Below are positions 55,069 to 64,000 of a stretch of DNA of 64,000 nucleotides, one piece after another (within the stretch, counting starts at the first letter, position 1; the number at the start of each line of letters is the position of its first letter). The translations under genes were made by a program, and so were the position numbers. Origin of the DNA: Skeletonema tropicum. Taxonomy: Eukaryota > Bacillariophyta > Thalassiosirophyceae > Thalassiosirales > Thalassiosiraceae. The notes beneath the pieces are model-generated. The model searched no databases and was not told the DNA's origin. It saw only the letters and a list, made by a program, of their open reading frames with translations. The stretch is taken from the NCBI GenBank assembly GCA_037178625.1, contig CM074127.1, positions 3,162,001 to 3,226,000 of the forward strand, in the 5' to 3' direction.

Positions 55069-58059
55069 ATGGGTGTCCTTAGGAGGTGTCCTTTCCACAT
55101 CGGCGCAAGCCGCTTTGCCAGCGCCAGCGCCGGGCGCCGGCCCGCCATCGCCAGCCAAGCAACGCCGCGGCCATCGGCTACGACCACAAGTTCCAAGTAT
55201 TGTATCGATGTAACTCATATGCCCATCATAAAGGACATGTTGCTGCGGCAATCACGTAGAGGATCGAGGCAATGCTTCGCTATTGTCAGTAGAAGTAGAG
55301 GAGATGATAGCATTTTTCGGTCTGCATCTGCAACACGTCTGGGTCATCAAGTACATCAGAACCGGATATACTTCTCTTCGGAACCAGCTTTTTCATCCAA
55401 AGTGCCTGACTATCTGATACCACCTGCCTATCGAACACGAAGCCCAAGTGATGATAAAGTTGGAGAGAGAGGAAGAGGTAGAGGCGGTAATGCAGAACGT
55501 CGTGGGTCCCGATCTAGGTGCACCAAAACGGCGTTCTAAGATCTGGAGGTAGACCGAATCACTACTGGCAACAAACAGGCAAGAAAGCCATCCAAACATC
55601 GTAGAAAACCGAACGGTGGCAATCAGAGGTCACTGAATAGAGCTAAACGTGACGCATCATTTCAAAATCTAGATGTAAATCAGCTGGAAAGAGATATGAC
55701 GACGAAAATGAATGTGTACAATGAGAGGCTAGGTGAGATCTCGTTTCAGAACTTTGGTGCATATGCAGACAAGAATGCGAAAGAGGAAGAGGCAGCGCAA
55801 ATATCAGTCTTCAAAGGGCACCTTTTCAACATCTAATTACTCGGATGTATCTGATAATGTAAATGCTGCTGACCTTCTCGCAACAGAAGATTTGTACAAG
55901 GAAATTGCATCAGATTTACACAAGTTGATTATGGGTTTTGCTGATATCGCTGAAACTGCGTGTAATGCCCAGATCGCACAAGATAGAGATAGAAACGATG
56001 ACGAAGAAGCCGCCGAATCTGATTCTTCAGCCGCGATGCTCTCTCATTATTTAGACTCCATCGTGAAAGCGGAGAGGTATCTGGAAGCGCTCGAGACATT
56101 GTACCGTAATCGAATAGATGCCATTTCGAAGGCGAAAGCTACTTTAGAGAGACAGAAACTGGCCGAAGAAGAGAATGATACCAAGGTTTTGGGGAAAATA
56201 TCTTCATTTTTGGGTGATGTATTTCTTCTCAATAACGACAAGAAGGACAGAGCTTTTGATGACTCGTGGAAACGTGCAGATGGTAAGATGGTACCACCAT
56301 CAATCAGCAATTCGCAAAAACATGTCGAAGTTACTCTTGACAACATTGAAGATTTGATAGTGTCGCACCAAAATGTCGAATTCACCCCGAAAACTACAAT
56401 ATATGTAGAACAGTTGATACTGGCAAACCAAATGGCGTACTGTTTTGGGATGGGTGAGAAGACTAAAGCAGTCCAGCGTTCCAATCGGCTACTTAATCGT
56501 TGGATATCGATCAATTGTTTCACACAGGACTAAGGAAACTTTAGGAGATACTGCTTTGCCATCAAGCACCACTAAGGACAGTGCCGAAGAATCTTCTATT
56601 GTTAGAGAGCTCTTCCACACTGTCATGCGACAAAATGCTGATCTATGGAACATCGAAGGAGTCAAACAAGCCGAAGAATGGATCACACAAATGCACTCGT
56701 TACAGCAATCAGGTTGGAGACACTGTGCCCCAGATGTTGATGCCTACAACATCGTGTTGCTCGGACTTTGTAACTTGTGCAAGCCTCTCTCCCCGAAACA
56801 TGGTGGCAACGAGAATCGGATCTCCAAAAGGGAAGAGCGGTCGAGGAGGAAGTTTATACTAGAAGGGGCGGAGAGATTGTTGACACAACTTACTGAGCTG
56901 CATGATGATGGTGTCCATCCAAACATATTATCATTGAATCTCTCACTAAATGCAATAGCAAAGGCTGGAAGAGATGGTGATTCGAACATGTGCAAAATAG
57001 CAAATCATTTTCTTATGAAAGCGACTGGAGAAGAAACTTATCGCAGCAGTTGTCGGTATTAATAGCGAGCAATCTGATGATGATGAGTCCATCGATGATA
57101 CCGTAGAAGAACCAGATTTACAAGGCGCAACAAAGTCATTTGTCAAGCCAAACATGGATACCTACCACTGGCTTGTTGACATATATTCCTCCAGTGGTGA
57201 CGCAATGTACATCAAGCTGGGCATGGCGTTGCTAAAGAAGATGATTGAGCACCGACTCGAGGAACAGTCGACACGCCTATACAGTGAGGGATCCACTGCC
57301 TCATTTGCCCCTTCGACTGGAACGTACAACAATATCCTTCGAGCACTAGCCAAGCAGGACATCGATATCACTTCTGCCACAGACAAGGGCAGCACATTGA
57401 TGAGGTTTGAAGTTGCAAAGGAGGCTACGACATTTCTTGATTCAATGATTCGATATGAAACGTCATACCCGACTCGTGTCACATTCATATTTCTATTACA
57501 ACTCTGGCGCAAGACAGGATCTACCAAGGCTGGTGAGTATGCCGACGAAATACTTTCACGAATGGAGACGGTAAGTATGTACCAAAGAGATCTAAAGCCA
57601 TTCTCAAATGGATATCTGCTTGCGCTTGAATGTTGGCACACAGCGGCTTTAGCTGGCTACGTTGGCGCAGCCGAGCGTGCTTTCAAGCTAGTACAGATAG
57701 CCGAAGGGAAATCAGGACAAGAACTCATCTCTGATGATTGCGAAGAAGAAGATTCCGAAGGTGTGTTTCCTAATAGAAAAATATACAATTCTATGATGAA
57801 GATATGTGCTGCAACGCAGGATAAGCGATATACGCCAAGGAGTATGGCAATTGCATTTGATGTGTTGAAGAAAATGGAAGACAATGACATTTCACCAAGT
57901 CACACATCATTTTTGTACTTGTATGAATCTGTTCAAAATTTTCTCAAGCACCATCCCGGAGAAGAGGGGAATGAGTTGTTGCGAGAGGTCTTCGCTTCAG
58001 CTAGCAAGTACGGCGTGAAGGCCCCGGAACTGAAGAACAGTGCTGGGCGAAATAGATGA
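55069..58059 (+). CDS. Pentatricopeptide-repeat protein, probably mitochondrial
   Basis: ATG 55069 gives a basic Ala/Ser-rich leader (MGVLRRCPFHIGASRFASAS) typical of mitochondrial presequences. Proposed introns restore the frame: 55478-55540 (63 nt, GTAGAG...TCTAAG), 55733-55886 (154 nt, GTGAGA...GCAACAG with a GCTGAC branch site) and 56454-56544 (91 nt, GTGAGA...CTTTAG). A +1 break remains near 57,045, between FLMKATGEE and GINSEQSDDDE. PPR motifs include HCAPDVDAYNIVLLGLCN, PNILSLNLSLNAIAKAG, FAPSTGTYNNILRALAK and PNRKIYNSMMKICAATQ. The family binds single-stranded organelle RNA. An RG-rich tract precedes the repeats. It converges on the DONSON-like gene with 87 bp between stops. Confidence 0.75.
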
Positions 58060-58146
58060 TGTTACCAAAATACTTTTACACTACAATAGACTGATCAGGT
58101 GTTCCTCTTCGCACAAGTAGATAACCATGAGGTCAATGAAATAAAA

Positions 58147-60609
58147 TTATGAGTATCTTATCGAGCTGACGGCAATGTGTTTTGAATTGTACGAAACATA
58201 GTTGGCACGCTGTATATCCCATACCATGACATTTAGAAGCTCTCCATGCGAACATTCATGCCATGTTGATGTTTCATTTTGTCCGACTGAGAGCTGCGAT
58301 CCATTAAATAAAGATGCCGACGATAATCCTGTTGGATTTGGACCCAGAGCGTCGCATTCTCCTTCATGAGACTGTAGGAACAGGGCAAAATGATGAGAAC
58401 CCACACCTTCATCTGCAACATTCGACTTTAGAGTCTGATTCGAGAGGGATTGCGTGTGTTGTTTATCCATCAACATGTAATCTACCAATGAACATGTGAT
58501 ATCACGGAGGGCACATGGTAAAATAGGGCCACGAAGCTCTAAGGTGGTGCGTACATCAGTCTTTTCTTGTTTGTGATCTTCTCTGCCAGAACTCATTTGA
58601 TTCATGTACCCGTAGTCTCTTCGGCCACTCACACACAGTGATTTCAACGAAAAGTGCATACACGGCCCAAAAGATCGGCATAACAGCAACGGAACGTCAG
58701 ATAATACATCTGTGTCAAACCTTTGCTCAAACGGACTGTTACGAGGGCTCAAGGAGAGTCCACATGTATTTATGAAAAGCTCGAACACCGCTGAGCAATC
58801 GTTGTAACCCACACAATAAAGAGGGCTTGAGAAAGATTTGTCATCCAGCTTTCGTTTTTTGTTCTTTTGTGCCACGGTCACATTGCCATCACCAACCCCT
58901 GCCCATTTGATCGCCTCCAGCTCCGCGTGAACCGACTCGGCATCGCCGCTCGCACCACTAGCATTTATCTGTGCGCCGAGTTCTCTCAGGCTTTCTTCCG
59001 AGAAAAACTCTACATCGTTTTCTTTGGATTCTAATCCACTGAGTACTCGCATCTTGATGCCCATAGAGTTCAGCATTGCTCGCAGGTGAACCGTTGTCGA
59101 GGAAAAGACAATCATTGGCATGATGCACTGTTTGACCTGGCCGTCAATTTCTACTGGCATAAAACAACTTCTAAACAACACCACCTGTTCTGGTCTGATC
59201 AAGTAGAATGAGTTCCGCAAAACTTCATCTGTAGTCGGTGTTTTACATTGTTTGTCTTTCAATGATGAAAATCTCCCATTCCCATTCAAATATTTAGAGT
59301 TGCGTAACTCTAAGTGTCTTAATCTTGTCCTCCACGAGTTGAATAAAGATGCAAATGCTCCTTTCCATTCACACCTTCTCTGCTCCAAAAGTTTCGGTAC
59401 ATCAGAATTGGAGGAAACTGAGCTGCCAGGTTTTGACTTCTCACCAGTAGATGTTGAAGACTCGCCCAATCCACCCATGGATCCACACCCAGCAAGTCGT
59501 AATCGATGATAAATAGAACGAGGACCTCGGATGAAAGACGAGAGATTGCCATCGCATTGTGTCATTTTATGTTCCGCTTTTGTGCATTCCTGTAGTATAC
59601 TTGGTGGGAGAGGATATGCAGAAGGATGTTGATAATACATTGTGCTCGCTCTCCACCTCGCCTCTAAAGATTCTGCAGTGGATGGCTCTCTTCCATTTCC
59701 ACTCATGGTGGATGAATTTGATAGATATTGCATTGCTAGCTGATTCACATACCCATCATCTAGAGGTAGTCCATTACCATTTCTTCCCGAAGCAAATGCC
59801 GACCTAGTTCCAGGGAGACAACGTCCTGGAACGCACTCGATGCGTAAGCGTTTCTTTACAGACCAATCTACGACGCCAACCCCAATAGGTTCATCGTAGA
59901 CTGATGGTTTCACACGCTTCAAATCAGCCCTGTCTATCATATGTCTTGTCTCTTCAATGATTTCAGCTTCCATTCCATCCAAGAGATTTTCTTTGACACT
60001 ACTCTCATATGTCACTTCTGAGTTCAAATGATGAGTTCGTTTCGAGATGACGTTTGCATCCATCCACTCATCTTCAGGTTCTACATCATTTTCGCCTTGA
60101 TTGCTGCCAGATTCGTTCTCTATTTTTAACAAATCTTCATTGTACACATTCGCGACGTCTAGTGCCTTCAGTACATCATAACCACCAGGGCTTTTGGTTG
60201 GAGATATGTGTTTCTTCTTCGCTTTAGGAGTTGTGGCAATATTATTGTTTTTGTCTTTTGTTGCACCATTATTTATGCTAGAACTATCCTTGTTTGATCT
60301 ACTCATGACAACCGAAAACAACGTCTTTGAAGATTCTTTCGGTTTGGCTTTGTCGACGCCTACGTCGCTGCTAGATGCGATGTTGTTTTGCAACAGTGAG
60401 CACTCTACATTTTGATCCAAATTATTCTCCAGACGACTATTTTCAAAATCTACATCAGCATAATTATTATTTCGTGCGATATCACCATCTGCCGTCTCGG
60501 AAGACGCAGAGGCAGTAGTCGCTGATGCTAGAGATGATACTCGGCTCTGTTTTAGCCGCCTTCGCTCTCGAATTTGACGCTTCCTCTCTGCAGCGGATAT
60601 TGGCTTCAT
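58147..60609 (-). CDS. DONSON-like DNA replication factor
   Basis: Single exon, 820 aa, from ATG 60609 (MKPISAAERKRQIRERRRLK); the open frame extends 15 nt upstream without an ATG. The first 240 residues are basic then disordered and acidic. The globular part follows the DONSON/humonculus order: VGVVDWSVKKRLRIECVPG, RWRASTMYYQHPSAYPLPPS, WKGAFASLFNSWRTRLRHL, SFYLIRPEQVVLFRSCFMP, VFSSTTVHLRAMLNSMGIK and LRGPILPCALRDITCSLVDY. DONSON helps deliver GINS to the MCM double hexamer during replicative helicase assembly and protects forks. The protein is longer than the human one because of Ser/Asn-rich inserts. Nuclear action is expected. The call rests on several aligned motifs and is fairly firm. 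Confidence 0.78.
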   Translation of the reverse strand: MKPISAAERKRQIRERRRLKQSRVSSLASATTASASSETADGDIARNNNYADVDFENSRLENNLDQNVECSLLQNNIASSSDVGVDKAKPKESSKTLFSVVMSRSNKDSSSINNGATKDKNNNIATTPKAKKKHISPTKSPGGYDVLKALDVANVYNEDLLKIENESGSNQGENDVEPEDEWMDANVISKRTHHLNSEVTYESSVKENLLDGMEAEIIEETRHMIDRADLKRVKPSVYDEPIGVGVVDWSVKKRLRIECVPGRCLPGTRSAFASGRNGNGLPLDDGYVNQLAMQYLSNSSTMSGNGREPSTAESLEARWRASTMYYQHPSAYPLPPSILQECTKAEHKMTQCDGNLSSFIRGPRSIYHRLRLAGCGSMGGLGESSTSTGEKSKPGSSVSSNSDVPKLLEQRRCEWKGAFASLFNSWRTRLRHLELRNSKYLNGNGRFSSLKDKQCKTPTTDEVLRNSFYLIRPEQVVLFRSCFMPVEIDGQVKQCIMPMIVFSSTTVHLRAMLNSMGIKMRVLSGLESKENDVEFFSEESLRELGAQINASGASGDAESVHAELEAIKWAGVGDGNVTVAQKNKKRKLDDKSFSSPLYCVGYNDCSAVFELFINTCGLSLSPRNSPFEQRFDTDVLSDVPLLLCRSFGPCMHFSLKSLCVSGRRDYGYMNQMSSGREDHKQEKTDVRTTLELRGPILPCALRDITCSLVDYMLMDKQHTQSLSNQTLKSNVADEGVGSHHFALFLQSHEGECDALGPNPTGLSSASLFNGSQLSVGQNETSTWHECSHGELLNVMVWDIQRANYVSYNSKHIAVSSIRYS

Positions 60610-61086
60610 TTTTGTTGATTTCACTGATGGAAGACAAAAACAGCTGCTGCACAGCCATAAAACTACTCTTCTCTAACTCAGCCTCAATAACTCAGACCGG
60701 AAACAATACTGCTTTGGTGCAAGAGGCTGATGGCGTTGGCAATGGCTTGCCTTGGCAATATTGTTACCACTGTAACAAAAAACTATCGTACGAAATGAGA
60801 AATGAGATGACAAAAAAAATGAAAAATGCGCAGTAAAGAGGTAAGATGCGTATCTTATCAATACGACAGCCATCATGCATTGTCTGTGACATCCTCACAA
60901 CTCACACCTCTCAACTACAACTTCCATCACATTTTCATTCTTCATTCCTGCTTCCTGCCGCATTTCGGTGTGTAGTGGTGGTGAACTGTATTATTGGACG
61001 TAGCGGATTTCTAGAATGAGTACATCTATTTGTTTCTTACTTGCTCTAATGCGCATCATGACGACGCTAGATAGTATACGGCTAAA

Positions 61087-61216
61087 TGAGGTGCTGCTGG
61101 CCAGCTCGCACCGGACCTCTCAGATCAGCTACGAGGCTGCCGCATCGCTTGTATATGAGCAATCCGTCTGAGCAGTACTAATGAGCTTGTATAGTATCGC
61201 CACCGAGTATAATGGG
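61087..61216 (-). repeat. Orphan inverted copy of the 184-bp satellite
   Basis: On the minus strand this stretch reads GTGGCCCATTATACTCGGTG, GATACTATACAAGCTCATTA, CTCGTAGCTGATCTGAGAGG and GCTGGCCAGCAGCACC, in the same order as the array unit at 25-30 kb but inverted and about 80% similar by eye. It is a single copy about 31 kb from the array. Confidence 0.85.
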
Positions 61217-63205
61217 CCACATCATTTAATGTTTTTAGGTGTTTCTTCCTCGCGAAGTATGTAGTGTCTCCCCTGAAAGTCAAGTCGTTGCTAGATTTGC
61301 GATGTCGTTCAAGGACTTATGTTCGTAGTGATTGCTTCCATTCTAGTACAACAACCTTCACGCATTAGCGATAACAGATAGCATAAGATTTCTTCTTCAG
61401 TCGAGATCTTGGATGAGTAGTATAAGCCAGCAAAGCTTGGTTTGTACAGAGAATTCAGCGTTCACCTTCCATCGGGATACCTACTCCTCAGCTTGCAGCG
61501 CATGCCTCTGTACTCTTGAAACTGTTTCACCGCAACAAACTCGGATCCAAAAGTATTTGTCTCAAACGAGGCTTGGTAGATTTCCAGTAGATAGGAGCTT
61601 CATAGAGGTGCACAATAGAACCAGACCTTTATCGTCTTGCAACTTGATCGAGAGCATGATCGATTGCCGTCGACATAAGCTGGAAAGATAATGGCTGACC
61701 GAATAGAGGGAAATGTCTGGATGAACTTCCTCCTTAATATCCATCCGTCTTGTAGTTGAGTAGGTCAGTTCCCGATTCAAATCAATGTTCGGCTCTCGGG
61801 ATCAAATACCAACAGGCATTATGATGCTTCTTGAGATACGATAATACATGGAAATCAAACTTGTTCAAGTTGTCCCTCTTGAGGAAGTGTAAGACAAGAA
61901 TGGCTCCTCCATCGTTAGACATTTTGTCAAGAGCATCTTACCAAGAGGTAGTTCCAGATTCAGCGTCGAGTTGAATAATTGCAGTCTTTTCTTGGGAACA
62001 TAGCTGACCTAACACGCAGGCGCATCATCATCATTGATGCCACGTGCGCTGGTGAATCCAGCCATCGGGGTTGCTTTCCTAAAAAATATCCTTTGGCGGA
62101 ATCAGCTGTAGGTTTCCGCATATCTCTTCTTCCCTATTAATTAAAGCGATCCTCCTTTGAAATAGTATCACCGTCCAACTCGTGTTCAGTGATCGTCGTC
62201 ATCATCTACTTATTCTAAGACGGGCTGGCATAATATTCACTTGTTCCTCCTTCAAGGAGCCATCGGCAAATTGCACATCAATTAGAGACACATTTGTAAT
62301 ATAACAGAAATGGACTGTAGTTGTGCTTCGTCTAGAACCGGCCATATTTCATCGACTAAGCGCGGAGTTACCTTGCCAATATACTTAGCCTGCGCTTCGT
62401 TCAGATTTGGTAAGATGACCTTGGCCTCGCATGCAGTGCAATTCAAGATGCATTTACGTTGCTGCAATTGGGCGAAGGCTTCGTATCAATCTACCGGTCA
62501 AGTCAGTACCGTCTGGGAACTGAGAATGCTTGGATAGGAATAATAAGACCAGGTTCATCTGAGAAGCCTCTCAAACTCAAGCAAACTCCGTTTACATGCA
62601 GGAGAATACACTCTTATGTACTTCAGCTTCCATTGACTCTTGAGTCACATTCAAAGTAGCAGTCATGATGATGTTGAGTGATTCAGTTCTAAGCCACCCC
62701 GAGTAGGGTGAGTTGGATGATGTAGTATGAAGGCAAGGATGGACGCCATCTTGCTCTCTAGATCGATGAAGTTGCGCACCAATGAGCTGTTTAGAAGTAC
62801 CAAACACAGTTTCAAGAGAGTAAAAGTTAAAGAAGCATATGATTCGTTAGAGATAACGTGTTGGTAAATAGATGATTTTCTAACTTATTATCATTATGAT
62901 CGCAGACAGAATGACAAGATGTTGCCCCCAAATCAAATCAAACCAAAGACAAGCTGTAAACATTGTAGGTGGGGATACTTTTCAAAGAGATCGAACGGTA
63001 GTTTAACGACGGATTTATGGTCTGGCAAACCCTAAAGGAACTGTGCCCATCTTATCCCCTGGGGAGGACGAACACTCTGTTTAAGCCTCTCGACACCTTC
63101 AAAGGCAGCCATGACCCACCTTGGAAACCGACCATTACTATCTCTCTCGGACCCCAAACCGAGTACACCCGAAGGAGTACTGAAAAGCAGGGCCAATTTA
63201 ATTAA
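61217..63205. other. Gene-poor region
   Basis: About 2 kb holds only short frames on both strands without recognisable motifs. Some minus-strand segments (for example near 61,560-61,780) read somewhat like protein but are broken by stops in every frame. Decayed mobile-element or gene sequence is possible. I support no gene here. Confidence 0.4.
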
Positions 63206-63417
63206 TCGCCGGCCTTCCTCGGCGATACTGGGCCCATTTGTATACCGCCGGCTTTTTCCTCGGCGGTGCTGGGCCGATTTGTATAGCACCGGCTTCCACG
63301 GTGCTGGGCCATTATTTGAATCGCCGGCATTTCCTCAGCGATGAATGGGCCGTTATTTGAATCGCCGGCTTTCCTCAGCGATGGGCCAATTTGTATAGCA
63401 CCGGCTTCCACGGTGCT
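63206..63417. repeat. Tandem array of six small stem-loops
   Basis: Six units 30-45 bp apart each form a short hairpin. Arms are TCGCCG/CGGCGA (63206/63220), ACCGCCG/CGGCGGT (63244/63261), AGCACCG/CGGTGCT (63285/63299), ATCGC/GCGAT (63320/63338 and 63361/63378) and AGCACCG/CGGTGCT again (63397/63411). The loops are C/T-rich (GCTTCCA, CTTTTTCCT), and most units are followed by GGGCC and TTTGTAT or TTTGAAT. Arm sequences differ between units but pair within each. Confidence 0.75.
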
Positions 63418-63493
63418 GAAGTTGATTGTTGCTTGATCTCATCCATCTATCAAAACTGAACAGAGGATGAATCACTGTAATCATCGGCTGCGA

Positions 63494-63587
63494 CGATGCT
63501 TGCGGGTAAACGTTGTTAGAAGGCGGCGGTATTCGGCGGCGATGCTTGCGGGTGAACGTTGTTGGAAGGCGGCGGTAGAAGAGGCCG
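63494..63587. repeat. Two tandem copies of a 47-bp GC-rich unit
   Basis: GATGCTTGCGGGT(A/G)AACG begins at 63494 and again at 63541, followed in both by TTGTT(A/G)GAAGGCGGCGGTA. Only two copies exist. Confidence 0.85.
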
Positions 63588-64000
63588 GCGAGCGGAGGTC
63601 GGAGGTGGTTGCCATTGCCGACATGGATGATTTGCTAGTAAATGATGTTGACAGTTTTCGAAATGAAAAATTATGAGCTCATGAAAGCAGCAGCAAGTCA
63701 TCTCAACGACTTTTTTCTCTGCCATCACGAGAAAGCCATCCATGATTGAATGAATGGCTGTGAGAGCTCGGACTGCCCGCCATGATTGATTGCTTTTGTG
63801 CGCATGAGCTGAGCGAAAAAGTTGTTGGAGATCTGTCGCGCAATTCCGAGGACGTAAAAAATCATGTTTTGGATAGTGATGGGAAGGATTCTCCCTTCTT
63901 TCATGTTGGATGCCATGAACCATTGGGGACACGCCAATGTGAATATTTGTAGGCCGCTAATGCCTTAAATTAAGACGTCATTATTATTCTTTTCTTTTGA
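63588..64000. other. Right edge, no gene seen
   Basis: The last 413 bp contains overlapping minus-strand frames of 70-138 codons without recognisable motifs. A gene continuing past the edge cannot be excluded. Confidence 0.35.

Noticed and set aside
55478..56544. Frameshifts or readthrough in the first half of the PPR gene, including GACTAAGG at 56,529
   Set aside because: Three GT-AG introns (63, 154 and 91 nt) restore one frame; the TAA triplets fall inside them, probably at branch sites.
61413..62807. Possible retrotransposon or gene remnant from short ORFs
   Set aside because: No reverse transcriptase, integrase or long terminal repeat signature could be found; frames are too short and broken to support a call.

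Overview
The window looks like nuclear DNA of a diatom, probably a centric one. Several nucleus-encoded proteins begin with a signal peptide ending in an ASAFAP-type site (ADA-FAP, VCA-FAP, ASA-FTT, SSS-FVL), the hallmark of proteins imported into a red-algal secondary plastid. The chloroplast ATP synthase gamma subunit is nucleus-encoded. Genes are tightly packed on both strands with short GT-AG introns, mostly 63-154 nt and often 84-93 nt.

Layout. 1-5.4 kb: an ankyrin/PQ-rich protein running off the left edge, and a 1079-aa plastid-targeted disordered protein with inhibitor-I29-like modules and about 14 aromatic FSLFG/FSFFG-type motifs. 5.8-13.6 kb: a four-WW-domain protein and a 1506-aa LRR protein whose C-terminal half resembles the ExoY-type nucleotidyl-cyclase fold. 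14.1-18.0 kb: a membrane-anchored CRAL-TRIO protein. 18.0-20.7 kb: AMP deaminase with seven exons, all junctions resolved. 21.1-25.1 kb: a plastid GNAT acetyltransferase, a MITE-like element with 24-bp terminal inverted repeats, and an AP2-domain protein. 25.2-30.1 kb: a satellite array of 184-bp units. 30.8-39.0 kb: Ubc13, plastid AtpC, an AAK1/GAK-type kinase, a plastid/lumen-targeted repeat protein and quinolinate synthase. 39.4-45.3 kb: a plastid thioredoxin, a repeat-rich gap, a SAP-PPR protein and HisA. 45.6-60.6 kb: a very large ROD/KNTC1- or NBAS-like propeller-solenoid protein, a Rei1/ZNF622-like ribosome-biogenesis factor, a mitochondrial-type PPR protein and a DONSON-like replication factor. 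60.6-64 kb: gene-poor, with an orphan inverted satellite copy and a tandem array of stem-loops.

Themes. At least five genes feed the plastid: AtpC, thioredoxin, GNAT and two unusual low-complexity proteins; the SAP-PPR protein is a possible sixth. Four of them (gene at 2100, GNAT, AtpC, thioredoxin) carry a TGACGT/ACGTCA element within about 160 bp upstream, the core of the CO2/cAMP-responsive elements known from diatom carbon-concentrating genes. The two low-complexity plastid proteins have a sticker-and-spacer design like algal Rubisco-condensing linkers and are the best candidates for an undescribed system. Several genes also show single-base reading-frame breaks, all in the same (+1) direction, which should be checked against RNA and raw reads. 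All protein identities rest on motif reading without database searches.
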